Positions 11,601-25,479 of a stretch of DNA of 64,000 nucleotides are shown piece by piece (the first letter of the stretch is position 1; each line of letters begins with the position of its first letter). Where the stretch lies: contig CM049308.1 of NCBI GenBank assembly GCA_026874595.1, forward strand, positions 80,150,124 to 80,214,123, given 5' to 3'. Made by a program: the position numbers and the translations under genes. The notes beneath the pieces are model-generated. The model saw only the letters and a list, made by a program, of their open reading frames with translations. It made no database searches and was not told the origin of the DNA. The stretch comes from Sipunculus nudus (taxonomy: Eukaryota > Annelida > Sipuncula > Golfingiida > Sipunculidae).

Positions 11601-13706
11601 ACCCAAATATTATATAGAAAGCTTTCATATAATATCTTTGTTTTGGAGAAAAATAAGTTAACTTGAATTTAAAAAAATTAAAAGCTAGATTTATCTGAAT
11701 ATTAAGGGTTAAAGAATAATTTTCCCTTCTCATGAAAGTTATTTTCCAGATGGAAGATTTTTTTAGTGTGAAGCACAGCTTGTGAAGACAATTATCATAT
11801 GATATCCCCACCCATGGCTCTTACACAAGTTGAATAATGTACCTTAAACATAAAAACTGGATTGTGACAGTAACAAGCTGCATGGAGTATGACCTAGGAA
11901 ACAGATGACTGTAGGCATAGTACAGTTTGTCACACAAATGGATATAGAACAAGTGTGCCTCCCTTGCTCATGTTTCTCAGACATGTGTCTATCATTTTCG
12001 GTGCCAAAGAAAACCCATTGTGGAAAAGTGGAATGACACCACCCGTAACAGATGCAAACAAAGGAGAGTGCAAGTTTTTGCCACCAACCTGACTGTTTCA
12101 ACAGCATCAGTGATGTACTGTTTGTCTTATATGACTAATCTATGAAGAAGTGTGGCTTGTGCACTTTGTAGGGTCTATAACAAAACCCAGCTGTGTATAA
12201 TCTTGAATTACATCAGTATTGGTCACAAATAGCCTGCTGAAACTGGAGTCTGCCTCTTAAATGAAATGTAATTTTTAACAGATGGAACTTAGGGACTTTC
12301 CCCACGACCTCAGCAGAGTATTAGGGCCAACATGACATAAATCAGGCAATTTCCAGGCAAGCATCTTGATGGTTGGGGGTGATAACACTACAGGGCTCGT
12401 ATGTCATCCTTGTGGTCTTGGTATGTCACATGCAAAGTTGGTAAACAACAGCCGTTTATCCAAACCCTGGGCTTCTAGGACGGTCGGTCACCTGTAACCA
12501 ATGAACACACAAAACCAACTTCTAATTGGAAGCAGGTCTCTAATACCACAGGTGCTCGGGTAATTTTTACAAGGATGCTGGCTATTGTTGACCCTCTGCT
12601 TCGGTGGTCTGTCACCCCGTCAGTGCCCTAGTCCTGAAGGACCTTGGGTTCAGCGTCATTTTACGTAAACCCCAGGTTTTAGTTTCCAAGCATTTAATAC
12701 AAAGTTACATACCAAGAGCCATGCCCAGTGCTGCCTTATCTGATTGTCAGCAAGTTGTCATATTTGCACTCATGACTTTGCAGACTACCAAAAACAACAT
12801 TTTATATGAAATGTATTAATAAATTAAAAACATAACAGGTCCCACTAATAATCATATTGATGTCAGAGCTTTTATAAACCTAATTAATGGCAACATGTAA
12901 GATTATTGCTGCTGTCAGGCTTGAGAAATTTTATGAAATTTCTTCATTCCAGGAAATTTAAGAATTTCACTTAAATAATTTTCATGAAATTTTACTTCAT
13001 TCACTTTTATTCTTGCATAGGTAATACTTGAAACCAGCTGGACACCCAACCATTTTCAGGAAATTTCTCTTTGGTCCTTTCTTATGCCTGTGTTGTACTG
13101 ATTGACTGGAACAGTGGGGATGTTTTAGCAGATAAGTACGGTATACAGAAGGGCCAGACTCTGGACATAGACCATAGAACCCAAGCATTTTTGTTTGAAA
13201 AAAAAAAAAACAACTGTAGCTTCCAAAGATATTAGTCCCATTAGAGAGCAAGAAGCACTCCATTGTTGGACTAATCAAAGTATGCATGTATTACAGTTAC
13301 TTGGTCTATTTGGACCTCTATACCCATTAAAATTTGTTTCATATTGCTTTCATCGTACATCTCAGTCGTGAATCTTTTTATCTAATTTAAAACAGGAAAT
13401 TACGTGATCTCTTGTCAGCCTGCAAGAACACAACCTGAGCAGACATACATAGACAACACATGGTATCTGTATTATAACTGACTGTGGTGGTGCCACTTAT
13501 CCATTGTTAGGCAACTCCTTTGTGGCCACATCTCAGAAATGCTGGTTTTGGTCTTGAAATGTCAGGAACCATTCCAAGTGTGCCAAGCAGGGTCTTTTGT
13601 GTATTTTCACCTTCAATCCAGAGAAATTTGACATTATTTTTTGGAGGGGCTGTTTCAAGTTCATCTATCAGAAGCTATACTAAGGCACCCAAGGACTGAA
13701 TCTGCA

Positions 13707-13720
13707 GTGCCATCTATTGT
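13707..13720 (-). promoter_or_regulatory. Weak CTCF-like match (12/14)
   Basis: The minus-strand reading ACAATAGATGGCAC fits 12 of 14 positions of CCASYAGRKGGCRS. It is listed because better matches exist at 4709, 15697 and 43334. Alone it has little weight. Confidence 0.15.
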
Positions 13721-14521
13721 AGTTAGAATGAAACTAAACTTGCCTTCAAGTGCAGAATAATGAATGGCTGAAATGCTTGTCAGGAATAAAATTAATACTG
13801 GGGTTTCCATTATGCAGAACTTGATTATCCATGATCATTCATACCTTGGTCAAGAGGGCACAATTTTTGGTATAGACCTATACCAGGGGTTTAATTATCA
13901 TGTAGGCTGATTCAAAAGAGGATATGCACTCAGCCCTTAGTTTTATGATTATAAATGTTCCACTTTTACGCATATAAACATACATAGACATGGGATACAC
14001 CTTCCCAGGCTGGCGGCTCACGTGTACTCAGGCTGAATTTTAAAGGACAGTTTATGCAGCTGGACTACTGTGTGGAGCCAGTGAGTGTGAATCCTCAGAG
14101 TGACCATAGTTGTTTCTACTACTGCTGTATGTTATCCACTTGACCAGTCCCAGCATGATACTGTCCCTGTTACCACAGCATAAAGCTTACTGAGAATACC
14201 TGGTCCTAGAAATGTATAACATGCAGATCAAAGAATAAAATATATGAAAAATTTATGTACGGTAGAATTAATGTATATACATATGGATGGGATTGGTTGT
14301 TTTTAGATACTTACGATTTTGAATCAGGGGATTATTCAAGAAAAGGTGCAAAATTTTATTTTATTTTCATTCAGATTTTATGAAATATCTTTAAGGTTGT
14401 TTATCAAGTTATTACTATGCATGTGATACCTTTAGGGATGCAAGAAATATTTTTTTGGTGATCCAAAGATGGTTGATAAATCAACATAAATCAATGTCCT
14501 GTTTTTGAGATATCATATGCA

Positions 14522-14538
14522 GGGGGGGGGGGGGGGGG
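14522..14538 (+). repeat. Homopolymer G17 tract
   Basis: An uninterrupted run of 17 G residues lies in AT-rich intron. Such runs are prone to slippage and to sequencing error, so the length may not be exact. Confidence 0.9.
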
Positions 14539-15696
14539 TTCATGCAGCTGTGCAGGAAATCTGAGAAAATCTGGAATATGAGCTTACTTTTTTCCAATCT
14601 GAGAAATTCATGGAAAGTGAGAATTTTTTTTCTAATTAGGGAAACTAATAGGGAATATGTTGGACTCAGAAATTTAGGCCGGTATATTATTTTTTATGCC
14701 CAAAAGCATAGCCTCTGTATTTGATTGACAATGTTTTTTTTGTGGAAATAGTAGAAATTAATAAATATGCTAGATTGTTTCCATGAGATGCTTGGAAAAC
14801 CCTGAAATGTTTTATTAACAGAAGTAACTTGCCTTACATGAGGAAGGCTACTATGTCTCTGTGTGATATATACTGAGTTATCCTGGTTCTATGTCACTTA
14901 CAGGGGGCTTCTACACCTGGCCATATTGCTGGCATGTAGCTGATCTGCCTGCTGTCAGTGTAACTTCTTTATGACTTCATGTGTCATGTTAAAATATGAC
15001 CTCACTTACACGGGAAGAAGAAGGAACATACATGAGAGTCTCCTGTATGCTGTACTTTATGTAATAATAATTTATTACACAGTCTGTGTAAGTGCGTAGT
15101 GCTTACTTGCCCACTGATTTTCCCCTGTCATTTTCATAATTTATTTTGTCATCAGTTTAACATCGGCTTCAAGTAAAAGGAACATATTAATTTGGGATAA
15201 ATTAGTTAATTGTTTTACTTAAATATGCAGTCAGCAATTGAACCAGTCAATTACATACTACGCAATATTCTTATATGATAATGATGTAATAATCAATCTT
15301 CTTTGAAATGTATTGCTAAAAATTAAAAGGCATTGTCAGTGAGAACAAAACATAATTACTTTGTAATGCAAGGAGATATTTGCAGTTCTGTAATGCTGTA
15401 TTTGATTTGAGTCAGGTTAATCCAGTACTGGCCAGCCTTCCCATTAAACATGCGTGCCCTCAGGTGAACTTGCCTTTACGTATTATTGCTGGGGGAGAAT
15501 CTGGAGTAGATACATTAATACATGTTCTATCAGTCAGGTCAGTGAGGCAATACTGTGTAATTGGCCAGCGTGTTCAAGCAGCAAACAGCTAGCACCTGAG
15601 GCCCAGTGGTCTTTACTCCCCACTAGGCTTTACTCTCAACCTTAGATGTGACTTTTTTATCGGTGACGGAGCAGATTAAGGTGATGCATCTTCACA

Positions 15697-15710
15697 CCAG
15701 CAGGTGGTGC
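15697..15710 (+). promoter_or_regulatory. CTCF-like match (13/14)
   Basis: CCAGCAGGTGGTGC matches CCASYAGRKGGCRS at all positions except T for C at position 12. It lies in a locally GC-richer part of the big intron (about 15590-15850). Orientation is opposite to the match at 4709. Confidence 0.28.
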
Positions 15711-16644
15711 TAGGTGGGGCATCGTGTGTACACCACCCCTGAGCATTCCAACATGTGGAAACTCTTGATGGGTGGCGACCCTGGCCAGGGGTGGGTGTTT
15801 GATAGAGTGCCTCCTGCCCCTTACCCCACCAGTAGTTTAATTGGCACTGTGCTGTGAGAAATGGGGTGTCCATTAATGCCATATGGGACCTTATGATTTT
15901 GACATAGTGAGCTGACCCGTCCTTGGATACAAAGTTCATTGGCCAGTACAGACCTCCCTGGGAGGAAATTTCATGGACGTTTATGTCTTACCATAGGAAG
16001 CAGCGTGATAAACTGGTTTCCTCATTCTATTCTTTTAATACCCAAACCAGATATAATAAAACCCATGCATCTCTGAAGATAACTCAAAAATGCTGTTTAA
16101 AACACAGTATTTGCCACCTGGTCCCAGGTTCTGTGGTATCCGAGTGTGATGGGATGTTATAACATTGGTTTTGTGACTGTTTGTAAGCACCTCTGTTACT
16201 GGTTGTGATTTCCCTCGGGCCGCCAGTAAGTTGGTTTATTAATGTATGCGGTTCCTTCACAGAGTTTGGTTTATTAACACATGGAGTTCCTCTGCTGGGT
16301 AAAATTGTAATAATTTCTCTATTTGTTTATGCTGTAAGTTCACACAGAGAGAACCAGAGGAGACATCAGAGAGATATGTGTTAGTTGTGTTTACCAAATA
16401 AATATTTCTCTTTTATTTTTACATTTCTGTCAGTCATAAATGTTGTCAGTACAGACACATCATTTACTACAGTGTTGATTATAATCATGGGAGGAGTGTC
16501 TTTATTTTTGTGTATATTGTATACAGTATAACGTTCCATTCATTCACTGGCAACAGGACCACATGAATTGCGGGTGGTAGGTGAGGGTTCCTGATGATCA
16601 AAGGTCCCACTTAGGGATTTTGATGAGTAAACATGCAACTATGT

Positions 16645-17430
16645 ATAAGGCCAAAAAAAGTTTGGATAATCAGGAAATGTTTTCAGAACCTGGTGTAGGT
16701 AGGCCAATTTCACCTTTCCATTAACAGAGTTGATTTGCTAAACAGGTTAAAGAACACCATTATATAAGCAAGAGGAAAATTTAAAGAAGTTTTATTAATT
16801 TATTTTATTGAAATAAATGTCCATGCGGCTGGAGCTCAAAATTGGTAAATTTCTGTCTGCTAAAAATGACAATGATGATGCACGCAGTATCTGAAAAACC
16901 TACCTTATTTTCTTGCCTTACATGTCCCAGCATGACATATGTCAGTCTGTAAGGTGTTTATTATCATATGACAAACAGACCAATGTGGGAGCAATAATGA
17001 AACCCATAGATACATAGACTGTATATTCTTGTCATGTTGATTTGGAAGGGATAAATAGAAAAACTTTTACACCTGCGAGATTCAGCATAAGCAGGTAAAA
17101 CTTGGTCAAAAAGAAGTCTTGTTTCCTTTTCAAGCACCTAAGTGTTCTTTTTAACCTTTATAGAAATTATTATGGGATGGCCTTGACAATGGCTTAACTA
17201 AAGCCAAAAAAAGGTATGGTTCTCAGGCACTTTTTTTCAGAAATCTGTGTGGGTGGGTGATATTTTATTTGTCACCTTTTTTGTATGTTTAAAAAAAAAC
17301 CATATGATCAGGGAAATGCATAAAATAAATATTTTTTGCTAAACAGGTAAAAGCACTACATAACAAAGGAAATCTTTTCAAAATTGTATTATTTATCTTC
17401 TTGAAAGAAGAAAATAAAAAACCTTTGATG
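16645..17430 (+). repeat. Pair of related dispersed-repeat copies
   Basis: Two diverged stretches, about 16647-16830 and 17200-17410, share the ordered words GGCC/AGCCAAAAAAAG, TTTTCAGAA, then GCTAAACAGGT(T)AAAG, then a run ending in TTTTATT or ATTATTTAT. They are in direct orientation about 550 bp apart. They look like two old insertions of one family or an old tandem duplication; ends cannot be read. Confidence 0.35.
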
Positions 17431-17449
17431 CTTGTTTTGTGGTTTCATT

Positions 17450-20400
17450 ATAAAATGTTGTGCATTTCTGATTACCTTAAATGTCACTAATATTAAATAA
17501 GGAGTTCTCTGTCTACCACTGTAATTTTAAACAACTGGTGTCTGATTACATCTGAAATGTTTATTGTAACAAACAAGCAACATGATACAGGTGTACCAGG
17601 TAAGTCAGGTGATAAAATGTCCTTAGATTTCCATAACTCAGATATGCATTTTCTTATGAGATAATTGTTGTTGTGGTACGTGCTCAGGTTTGACAAAATT
17701 ACCTTTTACAAATGATGAACATGATTAATAATTGTTATCAGGTACTTAATATTGTAATATAACCAAGTTTGCTGGCTTAATTTATCAGGAAATTTGTGAC
17801 CCTTTGACTTACCCTGAGATATTTATGAGAAATCTTCAAGTTGTTTTAGTACATGTTTCTTTGTAGTCAGTGGGTTCAACATAATTTATAATTAAGATCA
17901 GTTACTGTTATTAATTAGGATAGTTCTTACTGTTTTATCTTGTTTATTAAACCCTTCCAATTACCTTCCTTATCTACTGCTCATCACTGGCACTAAAATA
18001 AGATATCTTGATGGTACACACAATATGCTGCATGCAGATGTATATGTATTAAATATATCAATGCATGTCAAGGTTAATAAAGCAAACTGGTGTTGAAATT
18101 CCCACAATGGTGTCACTATCCCAAATCAGCATAATTTATTCATGGACATGACACTTTGGCCCATTCCTCAGAATATTAATTAAAACATTAATGACTTTGA
18201 ATGCATCATGTATAATGACAGCCATTAACCAAGTTTTGAATTTTATATTTGTTACATTTGGTCATGAGTTTTACCTTTTGCACTGGTTGACATTTGGAGA
18301 ATATACAGGAAATAGAAATGAAATGGAAAATGACATGATGAAGTATGTAATGTTTACTGTACCAGGCATGGTGATGCTGGTGTCTGGATTAATACATCGC
18401 AAGGTGTCAGTGCCAGATACATTCATATTTCCACACACATGTACTTGGTTAAATAGGAAGCAGAGCTGTGACCCTCACCAGCATGGGAACCCATTTGACG
18501 CGAAAAGAAATAAGAAATATGCGGAATGGAAGAAACAGTAGATAGGTATGCTGAAAACACATCCATAAACCGGAAGAAAATGAATTGTATCACCATGTAT
18601 GTGAAAAATGATGTTACCTGGTGGAATCGCCATCTGTAAGAGAAAGGACAATACTTGACAGAGTTTCAAGATGGCAAGGCTCATACACAATTAGAAATAT
18701 ATTTGTAATATATTGGTCCCTAAATATATAATACAACAACGTTGACCATACCACTGCAATATGTGTATTTAACTGGTTTCTCTCCAGGATAATTACTCCA
18801 GATTTTCTAGGCATCAAATCATGTGCAACTTTGATATTGTACGTATCAATATAGTTATTTGATACAATCTGTGTTTATAATTTTCCAGTTTTGTTAATGT
18901 AATAACATGCTGTTACTGTTTTGTGTGATGAAATGTTTTTCTTCAGTGACTGCTATCAAGTAACCTTGTTTTAAAAGGTATTATTATTATTATTATGAGG
19001 GTTGTTATTTGATATTCTGTTGACCTCACTTAATGCTAAGATTATCTCAAGCCACCTAGAGAACAACAGCTGGGGATAAACTACTGGTTTAAGTTTAAAG
19101 ATTAAATGATGTTAAACAGTGAAACATTCTTGTTGAATTTAACCTTGCTTTTCTTGATCAGTTGTTGATTTTTATGGGCCTGACTCTTCTATTATTCTGT
19201 CAGGATTCTGACAAGCCGGAAATACCTTGAAAGTCCTTGAACATGTTAATGTAATTTCAAAGACTTGAAAACGTTTGAATTTATATAATTTTGAGAATCT
19301 CCTTGAAAAGACAAGTTAACCTTGTTTTACTTGTAATGGCTGATTACAGCCTGCAGACCAAGGGGAGCAGGGCTTGCTTTAACCTGTTTACAAATTAAGG
19401 TCTGTGCAAGTAAAATAGACTTAAGCATGAAAATGGTGAATTAAAAGTATAAAATTTACGGAAGAACATGTGGCTTAAAATGTGGTAAAAGATACCATTA
19501 AAAAGAAAAGAAAAAGAAAGCGATGAAAAATTGAAATCTTTGTCTTTGATCAAACATAATCTTTGAAAGTGAAAAAAAGTGTGTGAACTTTGATCATGAT
19601 TGTAGTTCTCTTGGTTTTCCGGGGTCAACATAGTTTCCTTGTTAACTTTTGAATGGGTTAACACATTTTTGCCCCTTTTGTTTGTTAATTCTGCTTTGCC
19701 AAAAAATCAGATTAAAGTTCATTTGGACTATATAATTTAACAGTTTTACCATTCACACAGGAGAAATTTGTGTTTTCAATGTGAATAAACCAAACTGTTA
19801 TAGGATTTTTAAATGGTTTAAGTATGAATATAGTCATTAGATGTTTTACTTGTTAAGTGCAAAGTTGGATCAAATTGGACCAATAAGTTCTTAAAAATGC
19901 CACTGACAATATGAAATTTTATCATGATCAGTGTGCATCCATATTGGTTCTTTGTTATCCAGCAAAGTAAGGAAAAAAGCTGGGCTAGTGATTCTTAAAA
20001 GATACCTTAAAGTTATAAATTAATTGTGAAATTTCACTGTTATCAATACATTTTGTTGCAGTGACCACTTGTTTTATGTGTGGTTGTTTTATTTGAAAAC
20101 AACTGCTTATACCCAGTGCCAAACAGCTGTTTTACTCAAGGAAACACCAACAGCTATAAAAGCATGTTTAGGAAGGAGATTTTCAAAGAAAATCATTCAT
20201 AGCTTTGTGGTGATCTGCCGACAGAAATAGTGACCAAACAAAGAGAATCTGTGTCAGTACTGTCACATGATCACAGGTGAAGTTAGACAAAGCTAATACC
20301 AAGTCTTGTGAGGATCATGTGACCTTAGAAAGCGCACCATGTGTAAGTAAAAAAAACTCATGTAAAATTTGGCAGGATGCTAGAAATGAGCAGAGGGAAA

Positions 20401-20719
20401 TATGAACTAAAGGGATATTTCCTGAGGATTACTTGCCAGGACAGCATAATAATCAGCTGCTACTGATTGTTTCACTATTTACTAACAGTTTCTATATTTT
20501 CAACATGCAATCAGTGACATCCAGGTTTTTCTGTGAACACAAAATTCCAGCCCCCATAAGCAGTTTAGAGAAACAGACTGAAATGAACTTAATTTCAGGG
20601 TTTGATAAGGGAGTACTGAGGGAAGGGCAGTGTCCAGGCAGTAATTTATCTGCAGGATGAGTTTGGAGGAAGGGGGAAGTGTATTGGCAAAGTTTACAGT
20701 GGAATAACACTTTTCCTTG
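17450..20719. other. Intron stretch without a supported feature
   Basis: AT-rich sequence with a short ATT microsatellite at 18979-18996. The 116-codon open frame at 18191-18541 has no domain, signal peptide or splice context that I recognise and is taken as chance. Confidence 0.6.
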
Positions 20720-20727
20720 ACTATAGT

Positions 20728-21337
20728 CTGTTCCTGTACCCCTGTCCACCTGATTTTTCGCAATTATCTTTACATAAGACAAACTTGGCAAAAAAAAATT
20801 TGCACCATTGGCATCAGGAGGCAAAAGAGTATTTTTTGGTACCTTACCTACTCACGATATAAATATTATTTACGGCCTTGTTGACATGTCTCAAATATAT
20901 CCGTGGTTCATGGCGTCCCTAATATCGGGCCATTGTTTATCCTCCTTGGATATGGATATAAAATAATGTGACGTAACAGTGAAGCGCGTGCACGCAGAGA
21001 ATACAATGATCTCTGTAAACAGGGGTCGGCAGCTCTTGATTATTGGTTCGGTGAATGTTGGTGCCTCTTTAGTATGTCACGTCTTTTATGACGTCATCAC
21101 TTTCCCCTGATATGCCCATTAAGCAGATCAGTGGCAAGATGTCGCTAAAGAATAGACTAGTTACTCATAAAATGGTTTTAAATTGTTTACAAGAAAATTA
21201 CATAAGGTAGGCTATTATTTCCATAATAGTTAATTACGCTTTTTCCTCTTTCGTCCCCAAGGTCAAACAGTTTTGGCGTTCTTTGATTCACAAATTAATA
21301 ATCGCAAAAAAACAGGTGGACAGGGGTACTGGAAGGG
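20728..21337. mobile_element. Non-autonomous DNA transposon with 40-bp TIRs and 8-bp palindromic TSD
   Basis: The left end begins CTGTTCCTGTACCCCTGTCC and the reverse complement of the right end begins CCCTTCCAGTACCCCTGTCC. Over 40 bases the two agree at about 34, with a perfect ACCCCTGTCCACCTG core. Both sides are flanked by ACTATAGT (20720-20727 and 21338-21345), itself a perfect palindrome. The 610-bp interior is more GC- and CpG-rich than its surroundings and has no transposase frame. The 8-bp duplication suits hAT or P-type elements; the TIR does not start with the usual CAG, so the superfamily is left open. Confidence 0.72.
21089..21096. promoter_or_regulatory. Perfect CRE palindrome TGACGTCA inside the element
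   Basis: The octamer TGACGTCA is the full cAMP-response element recognised by CREB/ATF factors. A related TGACGTAA lies at about 20969 within the same transposon. Their activity here is unknown. Confidence 0.3.
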
Positions 21338-21349
21338 ACTATAGTTATT

Positions 21350-24300
21350 GCAAATTGCCTTACAAACCTTGAAATTATTAAATGTTTTTTCAGTAAATCT
21401 TCAGGCATAAGATATATTCATTTCAGTTATAGTATTAAAGTATGATCAATTTCTCTTTTACTGTATTATATGACTTGTGATTAAAGTTTTCCTTTTAAAA
21501 TGTTTTGTTGCCCTTTTCATGGTTCAGTCCCCAGACGACACCCCACCCCCCTTTCCCCATTTAAATTCTGCATCCAGCCCCTTACACACATGCCATACAT
21601 ACCTAGCTTCCAGGATTTTATCACTACAATAGCCTAGGGGGATTATTATGTTCTCTGTTTTAATGACCACAAGGTAAATATTTTGCTAAGGAATTAAAGG
21701 TCATGAGTCTGGATGTATGATCGCCAGGCCACTGATAACCTGCGAGTCAGTTGTGCACTGTTATCAGGTCAGGTGTAACAGCAAATATAGTCCCTGTTTG
21801 TGTTTCCTGGCTTTATCAGTGCTTCTCTGTTTAGGTGTTACCTTTCCCAGAAAGGTTTTGTTGATGTATATTATATCAACTGCTGATAAAACTAAAAATA
21901 TTCTTTTTATTCTTAGTTCTTTACCCACAACTATATATTTTATTATTCTTGTTTCCAGATAATGTTACACAGCTTTTGTTTATGAAAATAAGTATGTAGC
22001 AAAAATGTTTCATTTTGTGTAGATAATACAAATCCTTCTTATAAATAACATTTATATCATATAATTTTGATAAAAAAAAAATTGGTTATTTTTGCAACAG
22101 ATTTATTTCACCAGTTCTTTTGGGGGTAATGGCTTTAAATTAAATATTTTCTTGATAGACGATGCAATATGATAGCAAACATCAATTTCTGGAAAAGGTT
22201 ACTTTGAAATGGATAGTCACACACCATGTTTAAATTATCATTGAAGGTTAGATTATATACTTGTGCTGAGTTCACCATGCATGTATGATAAATGATTATT
22301 GTAAGCATTTGCTTACATGCCAGATAAAACATGTTTGATACATATACTGTAGTCACCTGCTAATGAAGAACTGAGTAGTGAGTGAAACAGTATGCCATCA
22401 ATATCATCTTTAGTGTTTTATACCCTTGCAGCAGCCACCACCCTTCCTGAAGCCTGCTGTCAAACCAGCATGTAGCTGTCGGTTAATGTATCTGTATTGG
22501 CCAGATGGGGCTCTGATATCCTGAACCTGCAACTGTCTTCGTTTTTATTAAATCCCATTTTATGTGTAAACGATGACTTCTCTGTATATCTTTACTGTAA
22601 CAGGTGCTAGGAAACCACTTTACACAGGCCCCACTCAGCAGGGATCATTTATAGCATATTCTCTTGTGGGTTCCTTTTTCCTAAATTTTCAGCCCTGTTA
22701 TCTTCTTTGAATGTTGTTTTATTAGCTGTATTGTTTAAAAGATGTCATTTCCTTATGGCTGAAGTGACATATGATCAAATCATTGTGGTTCTGCTGATGG
22801 AAATGTGTTACCAAGATTTCACCTTTTCGCTTAATTTTCTTTCCCTTCCTCCCTTTCCCGCTCTCCTGATACAGTGATTGTGTTTAACTAACTGCTATGA
22901 GAAAGAAAATGTCTTGATTTAATGTGCATGGAAGTCACAAGTGCCTGTGAAGCGATACTGAGGCATTGAGAGAGGCTTTCTCCGGGGAAGAAAATGCATC
23001 AGCACCTGCATACAAGATATTCTATCCTCAGTGATCAGTTATCCCATTTTGTTTTTGAAAATCTTTTCTCTCTCTTTGTCTTACCTTGCTTTAGATAAAT
23101 TCAGGTAAAAACTTGCCTCACCATTGCAGTGATTCAGTTTTCTTTTCAGGTTCTTTTCAGTGAAAATTATAAATAACACAAGAAATTTTTAGGCATTTTC
23201 GAAGAGCTCTAATGTATCGGGAAGGTGTGTGCATCTATATGTATTGTACACTTATGTAAAGACACATTCAGAACAAAAATTGACATATTAAATGTCCCAT
23301 CTTGCCTGAAATAAAATAAGTATTTAAAATCATATATGAGCTCTGTATGGTTCCGTCATATGACAACTTGCTTATTTTCCCACAATGTATATTGTGACTA
23401 ATGCATGGCCTGAAAGACAAAAGGACTCTGCACACAGTGAGAGAGGTTAGATTGAGCATCATGTACAAGATAAGGGATCATTGGTACCCTATTGCAGATA
23501 ACTTATCAGGGGTGAGGGTAAACTGTCAAGCCCACTTTAAAGGACCCATGTCAGGACCTGATAGGAATGGGGTGACCCCAGGAATTCTCTTATTCCCTCT
23601 GGTTAGTGTATGTACGTCACTTCTGGGAGTTGTTCACAGGAATCATGAAGCAGCTTATCAGCCTTCAGGCCAGAGTAGCCTCAGACTCCTGTGTCTGATG
23701 GACACCTGTAGCCTTTGATGGTTTCTGTGGTTAGTTTTGATGGATGTCCTGGAATCCCTGTCTTCAGGCCCTACTATTTGTTATGGTTGTCCAGCACACT
23801 CACGCATACGCCATACGAGATCACTGGCGCTTATTACAAAGGAATATTGCCTTTCTATATGTAATTTACTGATAATGTGTTAATCCCAGGAGACAGGGCT
23901 AGGGGCCTTGGTATACCAAGGGAAAATGAATGCCATTCAATATAAATATATGTAACATATTAAAAAAGAAAATTTTCTGTGTACATAGTCATGAAAACAA
24001 GATGAAAAATGAAACAATAATCTGTATGTAATTTTTAATGTTAAAATTAATTATTTCTGGGATGTTGTTGTTTGAACATAAAAACCAATGTATGACTATA
24101 AATTATATATAAATAAGTTACTTTTAACACTTGCTAGGTTAGAAATAAACATGATTTATTTAATTTTACGTTATTTTGGCATTAATGGTAATCTCTTTAC
24201 TGAATGTTCTGTATTTTGTAAAATTGTAATTATTAATGGTATGGGTGGGGCCATAATACAAAAGTGAAATAATCCAGTCCTTTCTGTACATGTGGTTCAG

Positions 24301-25240
24301 TGAACCAGCGTCAGTGTGAACTGTAAACATAGAACTATCCTGCATAGTCATACATTGGGACAAAATATGCAATATTTATACAATTTGTGTAATGTATTTA
24401 AATAAGTGCCTGGTGAGCTGTGGTCCAAAAGACTGTCATAAACAGGCAATTGAAAATATATTTCTTACATGCACTTTTAAATTTTAAAATTTAAAAACTA
24501 TGTTGCAGTAATACATGCATTTTTATGTCATATTGTAATTTATAGTTTACAGGTGATTATATACAGTTTATTTAAACATACTAGACTTTACAAAACAAAA
24601 AAAATAAATAAGGCAGTTATTGTCATCAGCTAAATATGTTTATATATTTTTAAATATGTTTATATATATATATATATGTTCAACTGCCAAGTGAAACTTT
24701 AACCAAAATCTTTATATACTAAATAAGCTATGCCTGCCAAACAGATGTAAATGAATACTGATTTGATGCAATATTTCAGATATCAAAACAGTAAATAAGG
24801 TATTGGTTTATACTACCAAGTGAAACTAAAATCATAATCTTTATTTGCTGAATAAATTGGTAATGCCCACTGAACAGTAATAAATTAACACTGCATAAAT
24901 ATAGTCACTAAGTTCAGGGGTGTTTATTTCATTTTTCCTGACAAACAATGTTATTCTTACATTTGACAAGTTGTAGAGAGAATGGTAACAATGTGAATTA
25001 ATTGATTTTGTTATTAGAAGCATTGGTAGCACTGGGTGCCATGGATTTATTTCAGTTCAGTGTTTTCTTTAGAGGGTAACATGTAATTTTAGTATTTATT
25101 GCTGTTTGACCTCTTTGTGTTTCTGACTAAATTAAGTTTGGTGATACAACCTACTTTTTAATTGTATCTTAAGTTCAATATTGTTTCATTTATATTATCA
25201 GGGGAGATATTTATAATATAAACATAATAATAATATAATA
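21350..25240. other. Intron stretch without a supported feature
   Basis: AT-rich sequence with a TA dinucleotide microsatellite at about 24659-24678 and no recognisable exon, RNA gene or element end. Confidence 0.6.
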
Positions 25241-25265
25241 TAAACATATTTATTTTACATGGATT

Positions 25266-25479
25266 TTACAAATAGTTATTATACCTAATCTAGGCACTCT
25301 CCATGGCTCAGGTGATGGGGCGTTCAGTAGAATCTGGAGGTGCAGAAAACAGGAGAACCCTGAGGAAACCACCAGCCGTGGACGGGCCACTACAACCCAC
25401 TCTCATGACCACGCCGGGGATCGAACCCGGGTCGCCAGCTGAGAGAACCGAGCGTTTTACCACTCGGCTGTCCATCCCC
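25266..25479 (-). mobile_element. tRNA-derived SINE
   Basis: Read on the minus strand the element starts GGGGATGGACAGCCGAGTGG and continues to ACCCGGGTTCGATCCCCGG, giving a tRNA-like A box (AGCCGAGTGG) and B box (GGTTCGATCCC) about 40 bases apart. Downstream is a non-tRNA body with GGTGGTTTCCTCAGGG, a sequence style shared by several invertebrate SINE bodies. The flanks TATTTATTTTACATGGATT (25247-25265) and TATTTATTTTATTATGGATT (25480-25499) are a long, nearly identical target duplication, as produced by LINE-assisted retroposition. RNA polymerase III would have transcribed it antisense to RAD51B. Confidence 0.85.

Noticed and set aside
18191-18541. 116-codon open frame on the + strand
   Set aside because: No domain, no homologue recognised and no splice or promoter context; within chance for about 38 kb of AT-rich intron.
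25405-25479. A genuine tRNA gene on the minus strand
   Set aside because: A and B boxes are present, but the acceptor stem does not pair, a SINE body follows, and target duplications flank the whole unit.
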